A stretch of 64,000 nucleotides of DNA from Carettochelys insculpta (taxonomy: Eukaryota > Chordata > Testudines > Carettochelyidae). The notes under the pieces were generated by a model. That model was given only the letters and a program-made list of their open reading frames with translations, made no database searches and had not been told where the DNA came from. The stretch's first letter is position 1. Each line of letters begins with the position of its first letter. This document shows, piece after piece, positions 23,001 to 35,000 of the stretch. The translations under genes and the position numbers were made by a program. The DNA is taken from NCBI RefSeq assembly GCF_033958435.1, contig NC_134139.1, positions 202,165,501 to 202,229,500 of the forward strand. The letters are read 5' to 3'.

Positions 23001-26000
23001 TGTTAGGAGTGATACATTCATCACTTGCAGGTGTAATCAGGGCTTGGGGGATTGGCCTTGTGGAGGCAGAATCCTTCCCAGGCTCACTTTCCTGCCGCTA
23101 TCTCCCCGGTGTCGGTGGGATTACACGGGCTGTAGGCAGGCTCGGAACTGGGCCTCCTTGGGAAGGTTCCACAGATACCTGTCGGTAGCTCCATGCGGTG
23201 TGCATGCATTTTCAATGGCCACTGCTGTGCAGTCAGGAAAACATCAGGGCAGGAGTGACCCCCACAGTCATAGAATCATAGACCACTAGAACTGGGGAGA
23301 ACCTCGAGAGGTCATCGAGTCCAGTCCCCTGCCCTCATGGCAAGACCAAGCACCAACTAGCCCCTCCCTGATAGATGTCTGTCTAACCCGCTCTTAAATA
23401 TCTCCAGTGATGGAGATTCCACAACCCCGCTAGGCAATTTATTCCACTGTTTAACCACCCTGACAGTTAGGAGGTTTTCCCTAATGTCCAACCTAAACCT
23501 CCCTTGCTGCAGTTTAAGCCCATTGTTTCTTGTCCTCTCTTCAGAGGCCAAGGAGAACAATTTTTCTTCCTCCTCCTTGTAGTGCTCTTCTAGGTACTTG
23601 AGAATCACTAGCATGTTCCCTCTAAGTCTCTTTTCTAAACTAAACGAGCCCAGTTCTTTCAGTCGTCCCTCTTAGCTCATGTTCTCTCGACCGTTAATCA
23701 TTCTTGTTGCACTTCTCTGGACCCTCTCCAATTTCTCCCCATAAGAACATAAGAACATAAGAATGGCCATACTGGGTCAGACCAAAGGTCCATCAAGCCC
23801 AGCATCCCATCTGCTGACGGTGGCCAATGCCAGGTGCCCCAGAGAAGGAGAACAGAAGACAATGATCAAGTGATTTATCTCCTGCCATCCATCTCCTGCC
23901 CTTGTTATGAAGGCTAGGGCACCATACTTTATCCCTGGCTAATAGCCATTTATGGACCTAACCTGCAAAAATTTATCAAGCTCTTTTTTAAACCCTAATA
24001 GAGTCCTGGCCTTCACAGCCTCCTCGGGCAAGGAGTTCCACAGATTGACTGTGCGCTGTGTGAAGAAAAGTTTCCTTTTATTAGTTTTGAACCTACTACC
24101 CATCAATTTCATTTGGTGTCCCCTAGTTCTTGTATTATGGGAAAAGGTAAATAATTTTTCTATATTCACTTTCTCCACACCATGATTTTATATACCTCTA
24201 TCATATCGCCCCTCAATCGCCTTTTTTCCAAACTGAAAAGTCCCAGTCTCTCTAGCCTCTCCCCATATGGGACCCTTTCCAAGCCCCTAATCATCTTAGT
24301 CGCCCTTTTCTGAACCTTTTCTAATGCCAATATATCTTTTTTGAGGTGAGGAGACCACATCTGCACGCAGTACTCGAGATGTGGGCGTACCATAGTTTTA
24401 TATAGGGGAAGTATGATATCTTTTGTCTTATTATCGATCCCTTTTTTAATAATTCCTAACATCCTATTTGCCTTACTAACTGCCGCTGCACACTGCGTGG
24501 ATGTCTTCAGAGAACTATCCACTATAACTCCAAGATCCCTTTCCTGATCTGTTGTAGCTAAATTTGACCCCATCATGTAGTACGTGTAATTTGGGTTATT
24601 TTTTCCAACATGCATTACCTTACACTTACCCACATTAAATTTCATTTGCCATTTTGCTGCCCAATCACTCAGTTTGCTGAGATCTTTTTGTAGTTCTTCA
24701 CAATCCCTTTTGCTTTTGACTGTCCTGAACAACTTGGTGTCATCTGCAAACTTTGCCACCTCACTGCTTACCTCATTTTCTAGATCATTGATGAACAAGT
24801 TGAACAGGATCGGTCCCAGGACTGAGCCCTGGGGAACACCACTAGTTACCCCCCTCCATTGTGAAAATTTACCATTTATTCCAACCCTTTGTTTTCTGTC
24901 TTTTAACCAATTCCCGATCCATGAAAGGACCTTTCCTCCTATCCCATGACCACCTAATTTACATAAAAGCCTTTGGTGTGGGACCGTGTCAAAGGCTTTC
25001 TGGAAATCTAGGTATATTATGTCCACTGGGTGCCCCTTGTCCGCATGTTTATTAACCCCTTCAAAGAATTCTAATAGATTAGACAGACATGACTTCCCTC
25101 TGCAGAAACCATGCTGACTTTTGCCCAACAATTCGTGCTCTTCTATGTGCCTTGCAATTTTACTCTTTACTAGTGTTTCTACTAATTTGCCTGGTACTGA
25201 TGTTAAACTTATCAGTCTATAATTGCCAGGATCTCCTCTAGAGCCTTTTTTAAATATTGGTGTTATATTGGCCGTCTTCCAGTCATTTGGTACCAAAGTG
25301 GATTTAAAGGATAGGTTACAAACCACTGTTAATAACTCCGCAATTTCACATTTGAGTTCTTTCAGAACCCTTGGGTGGATGCCGTCTGGTCCTGGAGACT
25401 TGTTACTATTCAGCTTATCAATTAATTCCAAAACCTCCTCTAATGTCATCTTTCTTGAACTGCAGTGCCAGAATTGGACACAATACTCCAGTTGAGGCCT
25501 AACCAGTGCAGAGTAGAGCAGAAGAATGACTTCTCATGTCTTGCTCACAACACTCCTATTAATGCATCCCAGAATTATGTTTGCTTTTTTTGCAACAGCA
25601 TCACACGGTTGACTCATATTTAGCTTGTGGTTTGCTATGACCCCCTAGCTCCCATTCCACAATACTCCTTCCTCTAGACAGTTGCTTCCCATGCTGCATG
25701 TCTGAAGCTGACTGTTCCTTCCTAAGTGGAGCACTTTGCATTTGTCCTCATTAAACTTGATCCTGTTTGCCTCAGAGCATTTCTCCAGTTCTTCCGGATC
25801 ATTTAGCATTATGACCCTATCCTCCAAAGCAGCTGCAACCCCTCCCAGCTTGGGATCATCTGCAAACTTAATCAGCATACTTTCTATGCCAATAGCTAAA
25901 TAGTTGATGATGATATTGAACAGAACCCATCCCAAAATAGACCCCTGTGGAACCCCACTTATTTCCTTCCAGCGTGATTGTGAACCATTAATACATGGGT

Positions 26001-29000
26001 GTCCAACCTTTCGGCTTGCCTGGGCCACATTGAGTGAAGAGGAATTGTCTTGGGCCGCATATAAAATATATAATATAGTTAATGTATATAAATCACATAA
26101 TAATGTTAAAAGTTTACGATCTTGTGGGGCTGCATTACTAGCTGTCTAGGGCCGCATGCAGCCCGCAGGCCACGGGTTGGACACGCCTGCATTAATAACT
26201 ACGTGCTGAGAATGGTTACCCAGCCAGTTATGCACCTACCTCTCCTCACGTGCCTTCCAGTTAGCTCTTCTACCTTCCTTGCTGTTACCCTTGTCACTGC
26301 TATGGGAAAGCAGGCTGGTCTCCACCCTCGCATGGGTATCGTCCACACACAACAGAGCCTATTTTGGATTAGGGCCCCTGGAAGCACTATGGTTTATTTT
26401 GAAATAGCCCCTCGTCTGAAATATTTATTTTGTGGTAGGTGCTATTCCTCATAGAGTGAGGTTTCCCAAATTCAGAATAAGCCGTCCGCTATTTCGAAAT
26501 TATTTCACAATAGCGGTTTTGCCGTGGAGATACTCACAACGTTATTTCGGAGTAGCAGCTATTCTGCATTAACTTTGCTGTGTAGACACACCCCCCGGAA
26601 TTGGCAGCCCCGGCTTTTGCAGGTTTGCAAAATGAGTCCCTTTGGGGCCCAGCCCTGCACACTGTGTGTGTGAAACCTCCTCGGCTCGAGCAGGAGCTGG
26701 GACTGCACCCGACTTTTAGGCCTGGGGCTGGTTTGTCAGAGCCCCAAGGGCGGCCCAAGCTATCAAGCAGGGAAACAAGCCACCATGCGGTCAAACAGCT
26801 GAGGCCGGCCTGGCTCATCGGCCATATCTCGCTCTCTGCTTTTCTTCCAGCCTCAACATTCCCATTTAGTGATCCAGCAGCTCCTGGGACATCTGGATGC
26901 CAACAGCAAGAGCGCAGCCACGGTGCGGGCCGGGATCGTGGAGGTCCTGTCGGAGGCAGCTGTCATCGCAGCCTCTGGCTCTGTGGGTAAGGAAGGGTCC
27001 AGTCCATGGAGCCTCGCCGGCGGCTGTTGGGCACCGGTGGGCAGGGACGAGACCTGGTGGGTTATTTTTTTCCAGTGGGATTGAGAGACGCAGTGTCGGG
27101 TGGGGAAGCAAAGGGACCAATTTTGGAGGGGTCTTCAGCACTTCCCCATTTTATCCTATCTCCTAGACTTGACTCAGTGCCACTCACAGGTCCCCTTCCA
27201 GAGCCACTTGACAGAAGCCACCACCTTTCCCCTTCCTTCCAGCCACCGAGCCTGCTCCTGCCTTTCTTGGCTTGAGCTCCCGCCCCGTCTGGCAAGGTTT
27301 CCTGCAGGCTGGGGCCCACAGCAATCATTGATCTGAGAGGCACTGAGTTTGGGTCACCGGAGAGCTTGCGAAGCAAGGCTGGGAGGGGAAACTGAGGCAC
27401 TGACCAGTGCTGCGAGTTGCTCCAGATGGCACACAGCAGGCGGAGGGCATTGCTGGGAATGCAGCCGAGGTCTTCTGAGTCTCAGTACGCCATGAAGACT
27501 GGGGCAGCTCAGTGCAATCCAGCCGGAAACGGCAGCTCAGTGGGAAAACCTCCACGAAACGCAGAAGGAAATGAGACCGAGATGGACTCTGGCTTGCCTG
27601 AGTGTTGGTGCCCGCAGGGCTGTGTCATCAGGGTATGGTTCAGCCTGACTCCCCACTTCCCTTGGCGTTTCCGCCAGCTGGCCCCGTGGGCTCCAGGTCC
27701 TCAAACCAGAAGTTGTCAGGTCTTGTGAAGAATGGCTTGGTTTAGGTTCATTCCAGCTCCCAGATGGAAAGAGGGTGGAACGACCTGAAAGCATCAGGTG
27801 GCTGTAGGGAGAGGCCATACGATGGCTCCTGCTCCTACCTTGGGCAGCGGCTGCACTCAAGTGGCCCAGGTGGGATGAAGAAGGCCCCTAATGTCGCCTG
27901 AGCCCAGCTGGCTTCCTGGGCTGGTGGCTTGGCTGCTTTACGGGCTGAGCCGACGGGGATGATGGGCTGTGAAGCAGAGGTGCTGGCATCTGGACAGCAC
28001 AGCCGTCTGTGGCTCCCCTCGGGCTCGGCTCCCCTGCACTGGGGAGTAGAATCGCAGACTCCAGCTGGGGAGGGGCTGTTCCTGGTGCTTAGTGCTGGGG
28101 GAAACAGACACAGGAGTCCTGGCTACCTGTAACAGCGTCCACCCTCCCGTGAGCGACCCTCTGCACCCAAGGGCATCATGTGAGGTCTTTGGTTGTCTTC
28201 CGAGCTCTGAGGATGGGTTCTGACTAGCCCTTGTCCAGGGGGCCTGTGAGTTCCTATACTACTGTGGCCAGTCTCCAGCCACTGGGCCTGCACCTTGCCC
28301 ACATCTGAGTTCAGCTCACACTCAGAACTGTCCGAAGTGCTGCTGGGCTCCCAGGCAGTGTATAGATCTGCCTGTGTTGAGCTCCTGGGAGGGACTGACT
28401 GGTCCTAGCCTCGCTGCTTCTTTTATATCAGTTTGCTGGGTCCTGACTGGCTACCACACAGACAGACACTCTGTCCGGCTGGGAGGACCTCTCTTCTGCT
28501 CCTCTTGCTGGAATAGGGCGTGCCAGGCCTCTGGCCTCCTGTAGAGGCCATCAGGGCTTAGCCCACCCCATCACACTACCCCGTACGGTCCCGGCCTCCT
28601 CATCCGTGCACACAGACGAATTTGCCCTGTTCATTTTAGGTCATCCAGTTTAGGTCATCAATGGCCTACCCTGTCTGCCTTACAGTGAGGCAGCCTGGCC
28701 AAGTAGCAGGGCTGGCCGCATGGAAGCCATGTGATTTAACAGTTAGGCTGCTGCCCTGGGAGAAATTCCCAGCTCTGCCCTTGGCCTGGGACCTTAGGCA
28801 CTACTTTTCTGTCTGTCAAATGGGACTAGCAATCCTGGCCTTGCAGCGCTGCAGCCGCTGGCTTCATTATTTACCAGTGACTCTGCCTGGCCTCTCTGCC
28901 GCCCGCAGGGCCCACCGTGCTGGAAGTGTTTAACACCCTGCTAAGGCAGCTCCGGCTGAGCATCGACTACGAGCTGACGGGCAGCTACGACGGGGCTGTG

Positions 29001-32000
29001 CTCAGCACCAAGATCAAGGAGCACGAAGAGCGGATGTTCCAAGAGGCCGTCATCAAGACGACAGGTGGGCAGGCTGGGTGCTGCGGGAGGCTTTCATGGG
29101 CCGGGTGGGGACCGCTCTGCTGACCAGGGTGTATTCAGATAAGGACGCAGACGTCTGCCGCTGCCATCAGTTGGGTTGGACAAGGGCGATTTGAGGGTGG
29201 CCAGATCCAGAGCCATCAAACGGGAAACCACGCAAATCCCCATCCCACAAAGTGCGCTGGCCAGAGTGGCAGCGTGTCAGGATCTAATGGACTGAGGTGT
29301 CTCCCTCTACCCAGTAAGATTGTTTCTAACTCTGGAACACCGGGAAAAATTAACTCCAGCCTCATTTTGTGAGTCTGCGCTGAAGCCGACAGATTCCCAT
29401 TGGCTTCACTGACTCAGGATCAGGCCCTATAGACAATAGGGCAGTGTCCCAGAGGCATGGGGAAATGGTTTGAGGGAAGCGGTACCTGAGCTGTACAACT
29501 GAACGATCACCAAGAGCAGCCCTGGCAGATTCTAGATCCCAGTGGAGTTCTGTTTAAAATGACTTTGTTTTCCAGATCCGCTCTGTGGAAAACACAACCC
29601 CTCATGTCTCTCGGCACTGCTGCCCACTTTTGAGCCTGCCCGTTATTTCACTTCTATCTCCTTTGTAATTTCCTTGAGGCGGGAATTGGCTTCCCATAGG
29701 AAGCTGAGACTTTGGCAGAAATTTAGATCCAGTTTAGATCATCAATGGCCACGATCTGTCATCTGGGTTTGTGGTTGCAGAAGCAGCAGGACAGCCTGGT
29801 AGAGGGGTGCACAGTCAGGAGTGGGTGGAGAGTAGGACTGAGATGCAGAACAAACAAGCTAATGAAAAGTTATTGTCGTTAGCTTGGTACCTATGAATTA
29901 AGGCAGTGGTTCCCAACCTTTTCACTAGTGTGGACCCCTAATTCCACCCCCCAAACTATTCGTGGACCCCCATCAAAGCCAATTCTAGCCACTGTGTACG
30001 CTTCATTCAATGAAAAAGGAAACCACAACCTAGATCTGGACTCGATGACCTCATGAGGTCTCTTCCAGCCCTAGGATTCTGTGATTTTTGGACAACAGTT
30101 AATAACATTATGAGAAGATATTTAATTTAAAAATAATAATAAATTGTAACTTTGCAATTTATTTAAAATTTATATTCTAGGATCATTTTTATTTACATTT
30201 TATTTTTTTTAAGTATTCTCTGCTATACCCTGGCAGACCCCAGGTTGGGAAGGACTGAATTAAGGACTGAATTTTGCAGATGACACAAGACTAGGGGGAG
30301 AGGTAGATGTGTTGGAGGGTAGAGAGAGAATCCAGAGTGACCTGGATAAATTGGAGGACTGGGCCAAAAGAAATCTGGTGCGGTTCAACAAGGAGAAGTG
30401 TAGAGTCCTGCATCTGGGGCGGAAGAATCCCAAACATTGTTACAGGCTAGGGACCCACTGGCTTAGCAGCACTACAATGGAAAGGGACCCAGGGGTTATG
30501 GTGGATGAAAGGCTGGTTATGAGTAAACAGTGTGCCCTTGTAGCCAAGAAGGCTAACAGCATAGTAGGATGCATTAGGAGGAAAATTTCGAGCAGATCTA
30601 GAGAAGTGGTTATTCCCCTCTATTCGACACTGGTGAGGCCGCATCTGGAATATTGTGTCCAGTTTTGGGCCCCCCAGTATAAAAAGGATGTGGATTTGCT
30701 GGAGCAGGTTCAGCGAAGGGCAACAAAAATGATTAAGGGTCTGGAGCACAAGACCGATGAGGATAGGCTGAGGGATTTGGGCTTGTTTAGTTTACAGAAG
30801 GGAAGACTTAGAGGTGATTTAATAGCAGCCTTCAACTTCCTGAAAGGGAGCTCTAAAGAGGAGGATGAGAAACTGTTCTCAGTGGTGTCAGATGGCAGAA
30901 CAAGGAGTAATGGTCAGAAGTTGAAGAGGGAGAGGTGTAGGTTAGATACTAGGAAAAACTACTTCACCAGGCAGGTGGTGAAGCATTGGAATGCGTTGCC
31001 TGGAGAGGTGGTGGATTCTCCATCCCTTGAGGTTTTTAGGTCCTGGCTGGACAATGTCCTGGCTGGGATGACTTAGTGGGGGTTGATCCTGCTTGAAACA
31101 GGGGGCTGGACTAGATGACTTCGTGAGGTCCCTTCCCGCCCTGTGATTCTGTAATAGCAACAAGAAGTCCTGTGGCACCTGATAGACAAACAGATATTTT
31201 GGAGAATAAGTTTTCATGGGCAAAGACATCTGAAGCGGGTCTTTGCCCACGAAAACTTATGCTCCAAAATACCTGTTAGTCTATCAGGTGTCACAGGACT
31301 TCTGTATCTTCAGAAACAACAAAACTAACTCAGCTCGCCCTCTGAAACTTGGCCCCATGCTAAGGAATCAGAGAGGTAGCCATGTTAGTCTGTAGCTTCG
31401 AGAACAACAAGAAGTCTTGTGGCACCTTATCTGTTAATCTATAAGGTGCCACAAGAATTCTTGCATGGTGTCAAGTGTCAGAGGGGTAGCCATGTTAGTC
31501 TGGATCTGTAACAGCAGCGAAGGGTCCTGTGGCACCTTATAGACTAACAGAAAAGTTTTGAGCATGAGCTTTCGTGAGCACAGACTCACTTCATCAGATG
31601 CCCTGATCATCTGGTGAAGTGAGTCTGTGCTCACGAAAGCTCATGCTCACAACTTTTCTGTTAGTCTATAAGGTGCCACAGGACCCTTCGTTGCTGTTAC
31701 AAGAATTGTTGTTCTCCCCGTTAAGGAATAGCGTTCACTTGGCTTGCAGTAACAGTGAAATACCAGCAGAGGGCGGCCTCCACCCAAGAATTCCCAGCTA
31801 GTCTCCTGTCCCAGGCTGAGCCCCCCAGAGATTTCCCCTTGCCCGGGTGTGGCTTGGGAGCCATGCAAAGGAGTTCACAAGGGAACAGCCCGGCCTTGTG
31901 CTGAGGTGGGGGTGGGGTGGCGAACAAGAAGAGACAATGGGCTCGAGCCAACTACGAGCTACCTGCCTCCCCACACTGCCGGGCTTCTGCCGCAGCCCTG

Positions 32001-35000
32001 CAGACGTAGAGCAGCGCTGCCCCCAGGGACCCGGCGAAGTGGATAAGGGCAGGATGCTTCTGGCCGTGTCTGCCCATCACAGGGCCCCTGCTCCGAGCAG
32101 GGACGCAGAGGCTCATGTGTCTGCCTTAAGAGTGCTTGTGCTGGGTGGATCCAGGCCCTGTTTGCCTTTCCCATCCCTGGAGGTGGGGGGTGACCATGAG
32201 GCAGGCGGAAAAGCCGGAGGTAGGAACAGGCTACTGCATCAGCCCCTCAGGCCTTGTTCTCTCCGCTGTGCATGGCACCGCGGCCAGCCTGCCTGCTGCT
32301 CGGCCCTCGCAGGCTGGTAGCTAAGCTGTCCTGCCCTGCCCTGCCCTGCCGGAGCAGGTTCTCCACTCTGAGTGCACGCACTGGGGCGGCCCTGGTTGGA
32401 CAGGCCCTGATGCTCTCTGTGCTGGGAGGTACTTCCCCGACCAGTGACCCTGTGTGCCACTGGGTCTGTGGCTGAGCAGAGCAGGATGGGCTGCAGCGTG
32501 CTACCCTGAAGGTCACTTGCATGGCCTGGGGCGCTGAGTAAAATGGGCCTTTCCCCCTGACTTTGAGACAAAGGGTCCCACTTGATGCCTGGCAAGACCG
32601 CTGTGAAATAGACCCCTCCCATGAATGCTGGGGGACCACCCTGCTCCGCCCACCGCGGGAATGGGAGGAGGGAGCTCTGCTGGTGCTGGCCCTGTGGCTC
32701 CACCGGGGGGCGCTCAGCCAGGCCTCCTGTGGGGAAGGTAAAGGGACAGGCTGGGCTCAGGTCTTTCCCCTCCAGGGCACCTGCTGACTGCCAAGGGCAG
32801 AGACGGGAACTGGGCCCCTGTTTCTCCTGCTGCTTGGCCTCGACCGTCAGGCCTGGCCTCAGTGCTGTCTGTCTTCTCAGGTTCCTTCGCCAGCACCCTC
32901 CCCACCTACCAGAGGTCGGAGGTCATGCTCTTTATCATGAGCAAGGTCCCGCTGCCTTCTCTGCACCACGCCATCGAGGCCGGGAAAGCTGGGTGAGGAC
33001 TGATCTCCTTCTCTTCTCTCCCCGCCCCTCCTGCAGAAGGGGTGCCTGGCTCAGGTGACAAGAATCAGGTGTGGGTTCACTCCAGCAGGGACCCCAGAAA
33101 GCATCCTCTGCCGCCTCTGGGATGTGCGATGCACCAGAGTTTAGTTCAGAGCCCCTTTTCAAGAAGAGCTCTTGGGGTTTCTCCTCCAATTGCTTGGGCG
33201 GTACGAGATGCTGTTCACCGCTAGATCCCAGGTTGAAGTCCAGCCCCTGGAGGCTTAGGGAGCACCAGTCTTTATAAAATCAGCTTCAGAGCTCAGCTCT
33301 TCTTGGACAGGTGCCTGAATCCAAGATTCATCACTGCAGCTGGTCCCTTTACAAGCAGAGACTCCGGAGGGCATGAGTGGGTCATGGAGGCTGGCCTCCC
33401 GTCACCCCGGGCCTCACGGGCAGCGCTTGGTTCACCCATAGGGCCAGGACGACGGTGCTGAATTCACTCCCAAAGCCGCCCTGTGGTGTGAGTCTGGTGT
33501 GTCACAGGCTTCCCTCTTCCTTCCTGCGCTTGGCTGTCTTTTCAAATTTAGCTGCTGTGCGGGAGATCAGAGCAGCCAGATCTGGTCAAACCAAAGCTCC
33601 GTCTAGCCCAGTGTCATGCCTTCTGGCAGCAGCCAATGCCAGGTGCCCCAGAGGGAATTAGCGAGGGATTCCTCCTCTGTTATCCCAGCATCTGGCAGTC
33701 ACAGGCCAGGGACATCAGCGCATGAGGTTGCAGCCCCGCCTGCTTTGTTAATAGTCATTGGTGGACCTATCATCCATGAATTTCTCCCTCTCTCTTTTGG
33801 ACTGTTGTAGTTTCAGCCTTCAGAATCCCCTGGCAAGGAGTTCCCCGAGGTTGACTGTGCATTGTGTGACTGTGCATTCCTTTTCTGTGTTGTAAATCTG
33901 CTGCTTATTACACACTTTAACCCTGCACTTCCATCCTTCCAGGCAGATTTGGCCTCAGGAGAGCAGTAGTTTCATCAGAATCATAGGAGGAGTTTCACCT
34001 CGGTTTGGTGACCTGCTCTGCTGGAGGCTGGCAGCATGCAGAGGGTTAGGGCTTCAGCAGGAGGCTGAGCTGGGACTCTGGGAGGGTTATTTCCTCACTC
34101 TGCCACTGATTTACTGAACGACCTTCACCAAATCACTTATGTCCTGATGTTCGGGGTGGGGATCTCCTGCTGGAGACAGTTTCCCCATCTCGATCGCAAG
34201 GCAAGGGCAGCGCGGTCACTTGCTGCAGCCCGGAAGTCAGATGCCGCTCTGCAGGCAGTATGAAGTGACTGACTCCAAAGGGGCACGTCCGTGCACATAC
34301 ACAGCCTAGTGAAGACTCTGTCCCCGATCTATGGGCCTGGCTCCGGGAGAAATAAAGGGGCTGAATTTGGCCCTCAAAGCCTAATGCCAGAAATGAGCGT
34401 TTCCGGTTCTGGAGAAGTCTGTTCTGCCCCTTGGGGTGTGGACTTTTCACACCTCTGCGAGCTGTAGCTCTGTTCCCAGCACAGACCAGCCCCACCTAGG
34501 GACTTCACGAGTCACCTCAAAAAACCCACCAGTGAAAGCTTCGGTTGGTGCCTCATTACAGAGCAGAGGGCAATGGCTGCCCGACGCACTAGTGAAAAGC
34601 ACGTGTGTCTGCGCTGCTTTCAGTGGTGTTGCACCGATCCCGGACTAAGGGGGTGTGGGAATGAGGCCCACGATCCGGAGGGTTGGCTGAGCAGTGAGGG
34701 CAGAGGTGATGGCAGTACGAAGAACAGGCAGGTGTGAGCACTAAGGAGGAAGAGGGATCATTTGGTGTGTCCTGCAGGGGTGTGATGAGGAGCCCTGGCA
34801 TGATGTCAAGGGCCATGCTGGCTCTTGAGAAGCGAGACCTTTTGGACTGTGGAATAGTGCCCCAGTGTTAGTGACTGTGGTGGCACCACCATTTGCTTGT
34901 GCTATTCAAACCAGCCCAGCCAAAGCACTGGGAAATAACCCCTAGTGAGTCCTCTTGCCCTGCCCTAGGCTGGGGACTAGACAGTGCCATCCCTGGTTGC

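Larger units (their letters stand above)
23270..26240 (-). mobile_element. Older CR1 LINE interrupted by two later insertions
   Basis: Segments 23270-23741, 25447-25993 and 26198 to about 26240 form one minus-strand CR1. The 3' segment encodes [20 protein letters not shown], and the middle encodes [13 protein letters not shown] and a degraded FADD block. Joining across 23741/25447 restores the continuous CR1 order seen in the intact copy at 21940-21980. The 3' end shows the usual CATAGAATCATAGA tail at 23270. Confidence 0.88.

Noticed and set aside
24674..25495. Plus-strand ORFs across the LINE
   Set aside because: They are reverse-strand shadows of the CR1 reverse transcriptase.
31156..31705. 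CRISPR-like array of repeats
   Set aside because: Repeats are inverted pairs of a retroelement tail in a vertebrate intron, with no regular spacers.
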